Below, one piece after another: positions 1-8,422 of a stretch of DNA of 34,372 nt. The first letter of the stretch is position 1. The number at the start of each line of letters is the position of its first letter. The notes under the pieces are model-generated. The model was not told where the DNA came from. It made no database searches and worked only from the letters and a program-made list of their open reading frames with translations. The position numbers and the translations under genes were made by a program. Origin of the DNA: Microgenomates group bacterium RBG_16_45_19 (GTDB taxonomy: Bacteria; Patescibacteriota; Microgenomatia; UBA1400; RBG-16-45-19); contig MHDC01000025.1 in assembly GCA_001803415.1 (NCBI GenBank), positions 1 to 34,372 of the forward strand, read 5' to 3'.

Positions 1-2
1 TA

Positions 3-275
3 AATCCTGAATGGTTACCGTTATTTAGGGTGTATTTGGAGAAGAAAATGATAGAACAATGGCCTAAAGGATCAATCGGAGCATCACGTGACGAGAGGCT
101 TATTGCGCGGATCGTTAAACATTTTGGTCCATGGGCTTTATCATACAGTGTGGGGGAGTTGTCAAGATTAGATACTGGCGATTTTGGTAACTCTGACCCA
201 AGGATTCAAGTAGCTAATAAAACTTGGGGTGATAGATCAGCTGAGGGGGGAAGTGGACCGAAGAAGAATCATTAA
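3..275 (+). CDS. Unrecognised ORF, open to left edge
   Basis: I do not recognise this protein. The frame is open back to the left edge of the window, so the listed GTG start at 30 may be artificial and the gene may begin outside. An internal ATG at 48 has a GGAG six bases upstream and is a reasonable alternative start giving 75 residues. The product is soluble-looking, with no membrane segment; a basic helical middle (DERLIARIVKHFGPWAL) is followed by a polar, low-complexity tail. Its stop overlaps the stop of the convergent recJ gene. It may be the tail of a larger gene or a spurious ORF. Confidence 0.35.
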   Translation, partial: NPEWLPLFRVYLEKKMIEQWPKGSIGASRDERLIARIVKHFGPWALSYSVGELSRLDTGDFGNSDPRIQVANKTWGDRSAEGGSGPKKNH

Positions 276-1987
276 GAATGTTGAATGTCTTTGAGGAGGA
301 GTTGGAGGGAGGTACGGCCGTTGAAGGTATTTTCCTGAAGGGTGAAGGCGAGGTCGAGGGGGGCGATTGACTTCACCCCGGGGGAGACTAGACGCTGACG
401 CTTCTCGCCACCCCCGGGGTGTGAGTTGCTCCCAAAGCCAAAGCCGATGGCCGAGAGGATTTGACCACCGGGGAGTTTAAACGTCAATTTGAGGTGATTG
501 CCGGTCTTACCAACGAGGCGCCGGGAAAACGGTTGAACGCCACGGAGGGCAAAAACCGGTTCCCGGTTACCCAAGCCAAAGGGTTTTAGTGATTGGAGAT
601 CTTGAAAGAGTGCCTGGGTGATGTCTTTGAGCTCGATCAGGCAGTCAATATCAAGGTTGGGGTCAAACAGAGCCGGATCAATGGTTTGAGCAGCGGTAGC
701 AATAATGGCTTCTTTAAATGATTGAATAGAGGCAGTTTGAATGGTGAAACCGGCAGCCATCGGATGACCGCCGGCATTAAGGAGCATCGCCTCATGAGTC
801 CGGATCAGTTCGATAATGTTAACCCCTTTAATTGACCGAGCTGAGGCTTTGGAAATTTCTTGATGTCGGCTGACCACTATCGCCGGACGATAAAAAGTCT
901 CAGTTAATTTGCCGGCAACCAGCCCGATAACCCCTTCGTGGAAAGAGTCAGCGGCGATAAAAATTAACGGTCCAGGTTCGGGGGTGACACTGGAGACGGC
1001 TTGATCAACCAAAGTTTGAGTTAAATCCTGCCGAGTAAGATTGGTTTGATTGAGTTGGGTTGCCAGTTGCTGAGCTCGAGCTTGATGGTGAGTGCAGAGC
1101 AGACGTAATGAATCCATGGCGTTTTCCAGACGGCCGGCGGCATTGAGACGGGGAGCAATCATAAAATTAAGATGATAAGTAGATAACTGGCTACCCGGCT
1201 CCAAGCCGGCGGTTTGTAACAGGGCTTTAAGACCAGGTCGAGTGGTTTGACTGATAGCGATTAAGCCGGATTTAACCAGACTCCGATTCACACCCACCAG
1301 CGGCATCATATCGGCCACGGTGCCAATGGTAACCAGATCCAATGTCTGAGACAGCAAAGATCCGGGATCTGTCTGAACCAGGGCTTTGACGAGGAACCAA
1401 GCGATACCCGCACCGGAAAGGCGATCGGTATGGACTAAAGCTTGATGGGGAGGTAAAGTCTTTCCCGGTTGATGATGATCAGTAATGATCAGCGGAATGC
1501 CCTGGTTAGCTAAAGATTTGGCGGCGGTATGGGCAGTAATGCCATTATCAACAGTTATGATTAATGGCTTATGGTTGATGATTGATGATTGATAAAGAGA
1601 TAAAGCGTCACGAATGCCTTTAACCGAAAGGCCGTAACCGTGCCGCTTGCGCGAGGGAATAAAAGGATAAGCTTGAGCCCCTAAGGCATGCAGGGATTCC
1701 CACAAAATGGCGGTAGCACAGACCCCGTCGGCATCATAATCACCATAGATAATGACGAGTGATTGATGTTTGATGGCTGATTTGATCAAACGGACAGCCT
1801 GATGGAGATGAGATTGATTGAGGCCAGCGGCGGCAGCGTTGAGGGTAAGAGGGGAGGCGGGTTTAAGATAGTGAGTAATGGCCGACTTTGATTTAAGACC
1901 AAGACGAGTAAAAAGCTCAGACATGATTTCTTGGCGGCGGGCGGCGGCCGTGGTCGACTTAAGGGTATGGTTGATGGTCCAGTGCAT
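272..1987 (-). CDS. recJ: RecJ, single-stranded-DNA-specific 5'-3' exonuclease
   Basis: This is a DHH-superfamily exonuclease that degrades single-stranded DNA 5' to 3' in recombinational and base-excision repair. Visible motifs are the metal-binding GDYDADGV near residue 82, VDNGITA near 145, TDHH near 170, and the DHHA1 domain with LNAGGHPMAAGF near residue 400. The C-terminal OB-like part (residues about 450-571) follows the usual RecJ order, and 571 residues is normal for the family. The ATG at 1987 has no Shine-Dalgarno sequence but sits five bases after a TATTCT box, so the mRNA may be leaderless. It is divergent from cca with only 16 bases between the start codons. Family assignment is firm. 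Confidence 0.95.
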   Translation of the reverse strand: MHWTINHTLKSTTAAARRQEIMSELFTRLGLKSKSAITHYLKPASPLTLNAAAAGLNQSHLHQAVRLIKSAIKHQSLVIIYGDYDADGVCATAILWESLHALGAQAYPFIPSRKRHGYGLSVKGIRDALSLYQSSIINHKPLIITVDNGITAHTAAKSLANQGIPLIITDHHQPGKTLPPHQALVHTDRLSGAGIAWFLVKALVQTDPGSLLSQTLDLVTIGTVADMMPLVGVNRSLVKSGLIAISQTTRPGLKALLQTAGLEPGSQLSTYHLNFMIAPRLNAAGRLENAMDSLRLLCTHHQARAQQLATQLNQTNLTRQDLTQTLVDQAVSSVTPEPGPLIFIAADSFHEGVIGLVAGKLTETFYRPAIVVSRHQEISKASARSIKGVNIIELIRTHEAMLLNAGGHPMAAGFTIQTASIQSFKEAIIATAAQTIDPALFDPNLDIDCLIELKDITQALFQDLQSLKPFGLGNREPVFALRGVQPFSRRLVGKTGNHLKLTFKLPGGQILSAIGFGFGSNSHPGGGEKRQRLVSPGVKSIAPLDLAFTLQENTFNGRTSLQLLLKDIQHS

Positions 1988-1991
1988 AAGC

Positions 1992-1998
1992 TAGAATA
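1992..1998. promoter_or_regulatory. Symmetric divergent -10 boxes for recJ and cca
   Basis: The whole recJ-cca intergenic region is 16 bp. The plus strand reads TAGAAT followed by six bases and the cca ATG. The minus strand reads TATTCT, offset by one base, followed by five bases and the recJ ATG. If both are -10 boxes, transcription would begin at or next to each start codon and both mRNAs would be leaderless. A TTGATG lies 15 bp upstream of the plus-strand box as a weak -35; the minus-strand -35 is poor. Inferred from position and consensus only. Confidence 0.5.
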
Positions 1999-2003
1999 GG
2001 GGC

Positions 2004-3467
2004 ATGTCAGTCCGTGAAGTTAAGTTACCACAAGTGATTATTTTTGTCTTAAACGAAATGCGCCAAGCCGGTTTTGAAGCCTATATCGTCGGTGGGGCAG
2101 TGCGGGATTGCCTGATCCAACAGCCAACTCACGACTGGGATATCACCACCAACGCCACCCCGGAAAACAGCCAACAAGTCTTTAGCGGCAGTTTTTATGA
2201 CAATATATACGGGACTGTGGGGTTACCCTTTGAAGCTATCAAGCAAATGATGGAAATAAAGGGCTGGCAAGTAGGTCCGACCACTCAATCAGACTTTGCC
2301 AAACAGGTAGTGGAAATTACCACCTACCGAACCGAGCATGGTTACACCGATCGACGGCGGCCGGATAAAGTTGCCTGGGGTAAAACCTTGGCGGAGGACC
2401 TATCCCGGCGGGATTTTACCATCAACGCCATGGCGATGAAGATCGAACCCCAAGAATTGCAGGGCAGGTTAGTACTGGCTAAAAAGCGAGACGAAGCTTT
2501 GGTCCAAATAGAGTTGATTGATCCTTATGGGGGTGAAGCTGATCTAGAGGCTAAATTAATCAAGGCGGTGAGGGATCCACAAGCGCGCTTTGAGGAGGAT
2601 GCCTTAAGAATGTTGCGGGCAATCCGCATCGGCGCCCAATTGGGTTTCAATTTGGAGAAACAAACCTTAGAGGCAATTAGCCTCCAAGCTAATTTAATTA
2701 ATCAAATGGCAATGGAGCGGATTCGGGATGAATTCTTGAAAATTTTAATATCACCGTTTCCGGCCGATGGAGTGAGACTACTGGAGGGCACCGGTTTGTT
2801 AAAAGAAATTATGCCGGAATTGTTAGCCATGCGGGGAATCAGACAAGCCGGCCACCACCGCTTTGATGTCTGGACGCATAGCCTGGAAGCCTTGAAGGCT
2901 TGCCCCAGTTCCGATCCGATTGTCAGACTGGCAACCCTACTGCACGACGTGGGTAAGCCGGTGACTTATCGGGAACAAGGTCCAAGGGGAGTGACCTTTT
3001 ACGGTCATGAAGTGGCGGGAGCCCGGATGGCTAAAACTATCGGCCAGAGGTTGCGTTTATCCCGGAAGGAGATTGACCGGCTCTATATTCTCGTCAGGTG
3101 GCATATGTTTGCCTATACCCCAAATATGACCGATGCCGCCATCCGGCGTTTTATTCGACGGGTGGGTTTGGAGAACATTAACGAGATGATGCTCCTCAGA
3201 GTCGGTGACCGCGTCGGTGGTGGTTCGCGAACGACCTCTTGGCGTCTACGGGAACTCCAGCAGCGGATCGGTGAACAATTGTATGAACCGCTTAACCTGA
3301 AGGATCTTAAGGTGAACGGGACAGAGGTGATGGCGGCGCTACACCTAACCCCCGGTCCACCAGTGGGAAAAATCTTAAATCAGTTATTTGAAGAGGTATT
3401 AGAGGATCCGAGTCTAAACGAAAAAGAAAAGTTACTCAGACGAGCCAAAGAGTTGGCAGCAGCTTAA
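2004..3467 (+). CDS. cca: CCA tRNA nucleotidyltransferase with HD domain
   Basis: This enzyme adds or repairs the 3' CCA end of tRNAs. The nucleotidyltransferase head shows YIVGGAVRDCL and the metal-binding DWDITT near residues 27-48, then RRDFTINAMAM near 135. The RNA-binding neck shows RFEEDALRMLRAIRI near 200, and the C-terminal half has an HD phosphohydrolase motif (LLHDVGKPVT near 315). About 25 extra residues (FEAIKQMMEIKGWQVG region) sit between the catalytic strands, compared with the shorter loop usual in the family. The start has no Shine-Dalgarno sequence and follows a TAGAAT box by six bases. It overlaps convergent secF by four bases. The tRNA-Pro in this window lacks an encoded CCA and would be a substrate. 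A pure poly(A) polymerase is less likely. Confidence 0.93.
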   Translation: MSVREVKLPQVIIFVLNEMRQAGFEAYIVGGAVRDCLIQQPTHDWDITTNATPENSQQVFSGSFYDNIYGTVGLPFEAIKQMMEIKGWQVGPTTQSDFAKQVVEITTYRTEHGYTDRRRPDKVAWGKTLAEDLSRRDFTINAMAMKIEPQELQGRLVLAKKRDEALVQIELIDPYGGEADLEAKLIKAVRDPQARFEEDALRMLRAIRIGAQLGFNLEKQTLEAISLQANLINQMAMERIRDEFLKILISPFPADGVRLLEGTGLLKEIMPELLAMRGIRQAGHHRFDVWTHSLEALKACPSSDPIVRLATLLHDVGKPVTYREQGPRGVTFYGHEVAGARMAKTIGQRLRLSRKEIDRLYILVRWHMFAYTPNMTDAAIRRFIRRVGLENINEMMLLRVGDRVGGGSRTTSWRLRELQQRIGEQLYEPLNLKDLKVNGTEVMAALHLTPGPPVGKILNQLFEEVLEDPSLNEKEKLLRRAKELAAA

Positions 3468-4423
3468 CGGCGGCGTTTTTTAAAGTGAGCCAATTTGGCC
3501 GCCAGACGATCCCATTCGATGAGTAAGGGGGCAGCAATAAAGGGGCTGCTGTAGGTACCGGAAATAGTACCAATTAACAAAGCCATGACAAACCAGCGGA
3601 TAGTGACCCCGCCAAAGAGGAGCAGCGATAAGAGCATAAAGATGATGGTCAGCGAGTTATTAATAGACCGGCCGATAGTTTCGGTTAAAGCTAAATTAAC
3701 TAGGTGAACATAAGGCACACTCGGAAAGCGTTTGGCGCTTTCGCGAATCCGATCGTAAACCACAATAGTGTCGTGGACCGAAAAGGAAAGAATGGTTAAT
3801 AAGGCAGTCACAAACAGGGTATCGACTTCAACCCCATAAAAATAACCCCAGAGCGCAAACAGGCTAATGACCACAAAAGAGTCATGAAACATAGCTAGAA
3901 TCGCCGAGACACCATACTTCAAATTTTTAAAGCGGTACGCGATATAAGCGAGAATAGCTGACCCCGCCAAAAGCAGGGCGACGACGGTTTTTTGGAGCAA
4001 CTCTTGGCCTAGAGTCGGGCCGATGGTCTCAAAGCGAATTTCAGTCATAGGAGCCAATTGAGCGGTGGTGGTAGCATTGACCAGCTCGGCTGAAGCGGTA
4101 GCCAAATGATAGCGGAATAAATCGGCTTGATTTTTGTTGAGCGGACTGGTCCTTAAGACCAAAGTATTCTCCTGAGTATGAACCACGGCGGCCAAAGTCA
4201 CCGTCGAGGGTAGGTAGGCGGCTAATTGAGTATCAGTCAGGGGAAAAGCCGGCGGTAATTGAATTTCCAAAAGTGAACCACCAGTAAAATCGATGGCAGG
4301 TTTGAAGCCGCCAAAAAAAAGCAAGATTAAACCCGGGAGAATTACCACGGCCGAGAGCAAGTAATACCAAGTGCGGTATTTCATGAAATTGAGAGGTGGT
4401 TGCCTAGAATTTGGTGTTTTCAT
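3464..4423 (-). CDS. secF: SecF, protein translocase subunit
   Basis: SecF partners SecD to pull exported proteins across the membrane using the ion gradient after SecA-driven translocation. The N-terminal membrane segment (LLSAVVILPGLILLFF) is followed by the family signature FTGGSLLEI near residue 47, an extracytoplasmic domain to about residue 130, and five further hydrophobic segments with the conserved HDTIVVYDRIRE near residue 218. The length of 319 is usual. The start codon overlaps the secD stop (ATGA), so the two are translationally coupled in the order secD-secF. The gene ends convergently inside the last codons of cca. The tail is strongly basic (KKRRR), typical of a cytoplasmic end. 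Confidence 0.95.
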   Translation of the reverse strand: MKTPNSRQPPLNFMKYRTWYYLLSAVVILPGLILLFFGGFKPAIDFTGGSLLEIQLPPAFPLTDTQLAAYLPSTVTLAAVVHTQENTLVLRTSPLNKNQADLFRYHLATASAELVNATTTAQLAPMTEIRFETIGPTLGQELLQKTVVALLLAGSAILAYIAYRFKNLKYGVSAILAMFHDSFVVISLFALWGYFYGVEVDTLFVTALLTILSFSVHDTIVVYDRIRESAKRFPSVPYVHLVNLALTETIGRSINNSLTIIFMLLSLLLFGGVTIRWFVMALLIGTISGTYSSPFIAAPLLIEWDRLAAKLAHFKKRRR

Positions 4424-5760
4424 ACGGTCTTACCCCGGTAAAAAATCCTGAGTAAAGTCCGGGTGACGACTATCCCGGTAAACAAACTGATAAGGATACC
4501 TAAACCCAAGGTTAAGGCAAAACCACGAACCATCCCAGAAGTGTTTAAGAAAGACCAATTTAAGGGATTAAACAGGATAATAGCAGTAATAAGGGTGGCG
4601 ACGTTGGCATCTTTAATGCTATCCCAAGCCCGGCCAAAACCTAATTCCATGGCGGTGCGCCACGGTTTACCGGCCCGCATTTCTTCTTTGAGCCGTTCAA
4701 AAATGAGAATGTTACTATCCACGGCCATACCAACCGAAAGTAAAAAGCCGGCCAAACCCGGCAAAGTCAAAGTCACAGGAATAAACTTATACAAGGCTAA
4801 AGTGATGATACCATAAATAATTAGGGCTATATCGGCTAAAAAACCTAACCAGCCATAATAAAGAATCATAAAGAGCATGACCATTTCCAAACCGATCAAG
4901 CCGGCTCTAAGGCTCTTTTGGACTGATTCACGGCCTAAAGAGGCACCGATATTTTTCTGCTCGACGATGGCAATTGGGACCGGTAAGGCGCCGGCATTAA
5001 GCTGGATGCTCAGGTTTTTGGCCTGATCAAGCGTAAATTGGCCGGTGATAACAGCGTTGCCTTGAGTGATGGCCTGGTTAACCGTGGGAATGGTCACCGG
5101 TAAATTATCTAAAAAGATAGCTAAAGGGCGATTAACATTTCGGGAAGTTAAATCGCCAAATAATTGCTGACCAGTGTCATCAAAGCTGATGGTTACCTCC
5201 GGAGCACCAGTTTGACCGTACTGAACCGAAGCCTTTTTCAGATTTTTGCCAGTTAAACCCGTCAGGATAAATTGATCCAGGCTGGCAGCGTCAGTAGCCT
5301 CGGGGGGTAGTTCCCGAAAATCAAGTTGAGCGGTCTGGCCAATAATATCCAGGGCTTGATTAATATTAGTAATGCCGGCTAATTCGACAATCAAGCGATA
5401 ATCATCTCCCACCTGAGCGGTTTGGATTAAGGGTTCGGCGACGCCAAATAAATCGACCCGGCGAGCGATAATGCTCCGGGCGGATTCCAAGGCATCAGCC
5501 TGATCAGCCGCGGCAATTTGACTCATGTCGGTCTGAAGGACAACATGGGTACCACCCTGAAGATCCAGGCCTTGCTTGAGATTAAAATCTTTTTGAAAAG
5601 TATGACCGCCAAAGGTGAAATTAATCACCGGCCGAGTCAGGGTGGTATCAAGGTGGAGCGGGCCATAAGTAAACTTCAAGGGTAAAGAGGCGGGTAAATC
5701 AATGACCGTGGCAATGACCGTTAAAGCCAATATCAAGATGAGTAGACGATGGGACCTCAT
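4420..5760 (-). CDS. secD: SecD, protein translocase subunit
   Basis: SecD forms the SecDF accessory complex of the Sec translocon. After an N-terminal membrane helix there is the D1 motif QGLDLQGGTHVVLQ near residue 64, the P1 extracytoplasmic domain, and five C-terminal membrane helices that include VGMAVDSNILIFERLKEE near residue 350. The track's start at 5766 is a TTG; the ATG two codons later at 5760 is preferred here, giving 446 residues. That is short for SecD (E. coli is about 615) but normal for forms with a reduced periplasmic domain. A TATACT box lies about 20 bases upstream. A large antisense ORF inside the gene is a shadow. Confidence 0.95.
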   Translation of the reverse strand: MRSHRLLILILALTVIATVIDLPASLPLKFTYGPLHLDTTLTRPVINFTFGGHTFQKDFNLKQGLDLQGGTHVVLQTDMSQIAAADQADALESARSIIARRVDLFGVAEPLIQTAQVGDDYRLIVELAGITNINQALDIIGQTAQLDFRELPPEATDAASLDQFILTGLTGKNLKKASVQYGQTGAPEVTISFDDTGQQLFGDLTSRNVNRPLAIFLDNLPVTIPTVNQAITQGNAVITGQFTLDQAKNLSIQLNAGALPVPIAIVEQKNIGASLGRESVQKSLRAGLIGLEMVMLFMILYYGWLGFLADIALIIYGIITLALYKFIPVTLTLPGLAGFLLSVGMAVDSNILIFERLKEEMRAGKPWRTAMELGFGRAWDSIKDANVATLITAIILFNPLNWSFLNTSGMVRGFALTLGLGILISLFTGIVVTRTLLRIFYRGKTV

Positions 5761-5781
5761 AGACAATGAAAAACAGGTGCT

Positions 5782-5787
5782 AGTATA
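5782..5787 (-). promoter_or_regulatory. Possible -10 box for secD-secF
   Basis: The minus strand reads TATACT 21 bases upstream of the secD ATG, implying a leader of roughly 15 nt. No convincing -35 lies at the right spacing. It falls between the AbrB-like gene stop and secD, where an operon break is plausible. Weak, consensus-only evidence. Confidence 0.3.
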
Positions 5788-5802
5788 CGGGGAAAGAATC
5801 AG

Positions 5803-5988
5803 TTAAACCAGAGGCAACTGTCTCATGTTTAGAAAAGTATAAGTAATCTTCCCGGTTTTCAATGACAGGTTAACGTTGACTTTGTCTTTGGGCTTGACGC
5901 CGACTTGCCGGACAAAAGGAGCCGGAATAACGACGGCTAAAGAATGACCAGAGCGGATGACTGATTCGGTTAAAGTGGCGGTGGTCAT
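5803..5988 (-). CDS. AbrB/SpoVT-like small DNA-binding protein
   Basis: This 61-residue protein looks like a swapped-hairpin AbrB/MazE domain. The core reads VIRSGHSLAVVIPAPFVRQVGVKPKDKVNV, matching the usual pattern of S-x-h-h-h-I-P-x-x-h-h-x-x-x-G-h-x-x-G-D with a K in place of the last G. Such domains bind DNA as dimers and occur in transition-state regulators and in antitoxins. The start overlaps the stop of the upstream winged-helix gene (ATGA), so the two are co-translated. No toxin-like protein follows; secD is next. I infer a regulatory partner role rather than a complete toxin-antitoxin pair. Confidence 0.65.
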   Translation of the reverse strand: MTTATLTESVIRSGHSLAVVIPAPFVRQVGVKPKDKVNVNLSLKTGKITYTFLNMRQLPLV

Positions 5989-6593
5989 ACGCTGGGCTCT
6001 TCCTTGGTGGTCCGATCGACCAAACCCTCTTCATCGCCGATAATCATAATCCGACTTTTAGAAAGGATGGCTAAAAGAAACGGGTCTCGGCGGCTTTTCC
6101 GGAACATAAATTCCGCCTCGGTCATAACGGTGTAATTAATCTCGGTTTTTAAACGGGTTTGTTCCTTTAAGACAATTAGATTTAGTTCAGGCATGACGAC
6201 GTCGCCGACCAAGAGGAGATCAACTTCGTCGCTCAACCGATCTTTACGCCTCACGAATTTTCCGGAAAGCAGAGCAAACTTAACCTTGCCTAGTTTTTTC
6301 CGATTTTCGCGTAGGTTTAAACCGACACCGGTAGATTTGGCGACCAAACTTAACAAATCTTCATAGAAATCGTAGGACTGGTTGATGAAGTAGTAGAGAC
6401 GATTACCCCGCTTTTCTTTTTTAATCAAACCGCATTTGTCCATCCGGTCTAATTCTCGTCTGACCGCATTAATTTCCTCATCGGCTATACGAGTTAGCTG
6501 ACGGACATACAACATTTCCTGGGGATTGTCATAAAAGATTTTCAATAATTTGACCCGGACGCGAGAGATGATGAAGTCCTTCAACTGCGCCAT
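5985..6593 (-). CDS. Winged-helix regulator with nucleotidyltransferase-like C-terminal domain
   Basis: Residues 1-70 form a winged helix-turn-helix of ArsR/PadR-like character (YVRQLTRIADEEINAVRRELDRMDKCGLIKKEKRGNRLYYFIN). Residues about 100-190 resemble a MNT-type nucleotidyltransferase fold: a strand (KFALLSGKF) corresponding to the GS loop, then DEVDLLLVGD in the place of the SDIDLLV motif. The GS-loop residues are altered (SGKF), so catalysis is uncertain and the domain may be inactive. A Shine-Dalgarno GGGAGG lies upstream of the ATG at 6593 but is partly enclosed in a small hairpin. The gene overlaps the AbrB-like gene by four bases. I infer a transcription regulator; target and ligand are unknown. 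Confidence 0.65.
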   Translation of the reverse strand: MAQLKDFIISRVRVKLLKIFYDNPQEMLYVRQLTRIADEEINAVRRELDRMDKCGLIKKEKRGNRLYYFINQSYDFYEDLLSLVAKSTGVGLNLRENRKKLGKVKFALLSGKFVRRKDRLSDEVDLLLVGDVVMPELNLIVLKEQTRLKTEINYTVMTEAEFMFRKSRRDPFLLAILSKSRIMIIGDEEGLVDRTTKEEPSV

Positions 6594-6598
6594 AAGAA

Positions 6599-6614
6599 AA
6601 CCTCCCGGCAGGTT
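6599..6614 (-). promoter_or_regulatory. Leader hairpin overlapping a ribosome binding site
   Basis: On the minus strand AACCT and AGGTT pair across the six-base loop GCCGGG. The Shine-Dalgarno GGGAGG of the winged-helix gene spans this loop and the 3' arm of the stem. The stem is only 5 bp, so any effect on initiation would be modest. Seen directly; function inferred. Confidence 0.35.
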
Positions 6615-6671
6615 GAATATGCAAATTTCATTTATTGTACAACAAAAGTATACTCAATCGAAGAGTGAAAT

Positions 6672-6697
6672 TAGACTTATGAAGCAGTTAAAGTCTA
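6672..6697 (-). terminator. Possible weak terminator after the DUF3048 gene
   Basis: TAGACTT and AAGTCTA form a perfect 7-bp inverted repeat with a 12-base loop just past the DUF3048 stop codon. On the minus strand the stem is followed by ATTTCACTC, not a clean T run, so this is at best a weak intrinsic terminator or an RNA-stabilising hairpin. Confidence 0.3.
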
Positions 6698-6707
6698 GAG
6701 ATTGAGG

Positions 6708-7907
6708 TTAATAGGCCACCGGAGTATTAAGACCGACAACGGCCAGCCAAATCCGACCCGGATTAAAAGCTACCGGTTCACCCTTTTTAGTGGTAATAAC
6801 CATCCGGCTTAAACGATCTTTTTTGGACCATTTGGCTTCAATGGCTTGGCCGTCTTGAAAGACGAGGGCTTCACCCTGACCGGCGGTGGCATAAAGGCTG
6901 TGTTTTAATTCATCGATGGAGGACAATTCTTTGGTAACAATGATAACCACATTTTTCGCCGTCAATGGTTCACCGGTATCTAAGTCCAAATGAGGTTCAC
7001 CACCGGTGGAACGTTTATAAAGATTAGCGGCGGCATCATAATCCCAGCGAGCGTCAAACTGCTTATAACCCGACCAGAAGTCATGGCTGATGGTGGCTAC
7101 GGTACCCCGCTGGTCGACGGTGGCTTCGGTTTTAAATTTAAAGGGAACAAAATTTTCAGTCCAATCAACTCCCTTTGGATCTAAGTTAGTCCAACCGCGA
7201 TCAGCACCAACTTGATAGAGGCGATTCAAGCGGGCTTCGACGCTATGTTCCGTGGCGACCGGTTTGCCGGTGCGGGTTTCGTTGCGAATATAGGTGGGGG
7301 CGCCAATGGAAAACTGATCTAAATCGTTGCCTTTGGCATAACGCCAACCATATTGACCGAGTTGTTCAATGGCCTGAGCCCGTTTATCGGTTTTGCAGGG
7401 GCCAAAGTGACCGCTAGGTAATTTATCGGCGCTGCAATTGGCACCGCCGACGTGGGCAAATAAGGGGGTCGCCCCATACTCTGAAACCCAATCAATAAAG
7501 TAAGTCCGCACCGATCTAACCGGAGCCACCACCACATCCGAACGGGCGGCATCACAAAGATAGATGGGCATAAAACGAGTCACCCCACCTTCGGCCACGG
7601 CTTCATAAACAATATCTGAACGATTGAGACCGGAATGGGGCCGAGCATCGGGACTGTTTTCCACCATAACAGCCAAAGGCCGACGTTTTTCCCAAATTTC
7701 CCGTTCTTTGACGGTATACAGGATTCCGTTTAACGGACAAGCCTCTGTCCGAGGGGCCGCCGGGTCAATCACTAAGCTGCCGTCATTGCCGGTAGTGACC
7801 TGGTTGGTGGTGGAGGTGACTGCCTGACTGGAAAAATAGGCGTAACTAGCCGCGGCACTAACGAAATATAGGAGGCAGGCACCCAAGAGCAGGCGTTTTT
7901 GGGTCAT
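6708..7907 (-). CDS. DUF3048 (YerB-like) cell-surface protein
   Basis: The N-terminal hydrophobic segment (LLLGACLLYFVSAAASYAYF) acts as a signal anchor or signal peptide. The two-part DUF3048 domain follows: PLAVMVENSPDARPHSGLNRSDIVYEAVAEGGVTRFMPIYLC near residues 77-118, and a C-terminal part with DLDTGEPLTAKNVVIIVTKE and VFQDGQAIEAKWSK. These are the recognisable blocks of YerB-type proteins, whose biochemical role is not settled. The length of 399 is usual. It begins four bases after the stop of the DUF4446 gene, with no Shine-Dalgarno sequence, so the two are co-transcribed. The protein is expected to face outward from the cytoplasmic membrane. The family call is firm; the role is unknown. 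Confidence 0.85.
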   Translation of the reverse strand: MTQKRLLLGACLLYFVSAAASYAYFSSQAVTSTTNQVTTGNDGSLVIDPAAPRTEACPLNGILYTVKEREIWEKRRPLAVMVENSPDARPHSGLNRSDIVYEAVAEGGVTRFMPIYLCDAARSDVVVAPVRSVRTYFIDWVSEYGATPLFAHVGGANCSADKLPSGHFGPCKTDKRAQAIEQLGQYGWRYAKGNDLDQFSIGAPTYIRNETRTGKPVATEHSVEARLNRLYQVGADRGWTNLDPKGVDWTENFVPFKFKTEATVDQRGTVATISHDFWSGYKQFDARWDYDAAANLYKRSTGGEPHLDLDTGEPLTAKNVVIIVTKELSSIDELKHSLYATAGQGEALVFQDGQAIEAKWSKKDRLSRMVITTKKGEPVAFNPGRIWLAVVGLNTPVAY

Positions 7908-7911
7908 AAGT

Positions 7912-8403
7912 TTAAGCTTTCTTTGGCGTTTTCTTTTTTACGGCTAAATCAACGGCTTCGCGCTCTTCTTTAGCAAATTCATAACCGGCTGGTTGGCCGC
8001 TTTTAACGGCTTTAGCATAGATGCGAGTTTGTTCCCGGCTATGAAGCGACGTAATGACAATACCATTATTATTTTTGTCAAGCAAGCAGAGGCAGAAACT
8101 TTGATCACCGCCGGTGTCGGCAAATGGGTTATAGCGGAGAAAACCCAATTTTTGGAAATGAGAATAATTCTCCAATTTAATGGTTTTAAGATCACGATTA
8201 AGACTGTCAATTTCAGAGCCGACTTGAGTAAATGAACGAACCAGGTTGGCTAAGAGGCTTTTTAAGTCTTTTTTAGTAACACCGGCAGTAAATTGGACAA
8301 AAAAATGTTTCAATAAGAAAAGGTAAACGGTTAGCCAGATCAGCCAGACACCCAGGAAACCCAATATAATTAAAATAAGATAGAATTGATTATCTGAGCT
8401 CAT
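7912..8403 (-). CDS. DUF4446 family membrane protein
   Basis: One N-terminal membrane helix (LILIILGFLGVWLIWLTVYLFLL) precedes a coiled-coil-like stretch (residues 50-75) and the conserved DUF4446 core: LGFLRYNPFADTGGDQSFCLCLLDKNNNGIVITSLHSREQTRIYAK near residues 85-130. The tail is lysine-rich. The family is found beside diverse genes in Firmicutes and candidate-phyla genomes, and its function is unknown. It is the first gene of a leftward pair with the DUF3048 gene and is divergent from the small membrane protein at 8437. A TATAAT box on the minus strand overlaps the oppositely oriented box of that neighbour. Confidence 0.8.
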   Translation of the reverse strand: MSSDNQFYLILIILGFLGVWLIWLTVYLFLLKHFFVQFTAGVTKKDLKSLLANLVRSFTQVGSEIDSLNRDLKTIKLENYSHFQKLGFLRYNPFADTGGDQSFCLCLLDKNNNGIVITSLHSREQTRIYAKAVKSGQPAGYEFAKEEREAVDLAVKKKTPKKA

Positions 8404-8422
8404 ATTTGGTTTAGACGCTTAT

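Noticed and set aside
4463-4816. 117-aa plus-strand ORF inside secD
   Set aside because: It is fully antisense to a well-supported secD reading frame and is rich in Lys/Pro with no family pattern.
7944-8235. ORFs of 80 and 88 aa on both strands within the DUF4446 gene
   Set aside because: Shadows of the DUF4446 frame with no ribosome site or recognisable domain.
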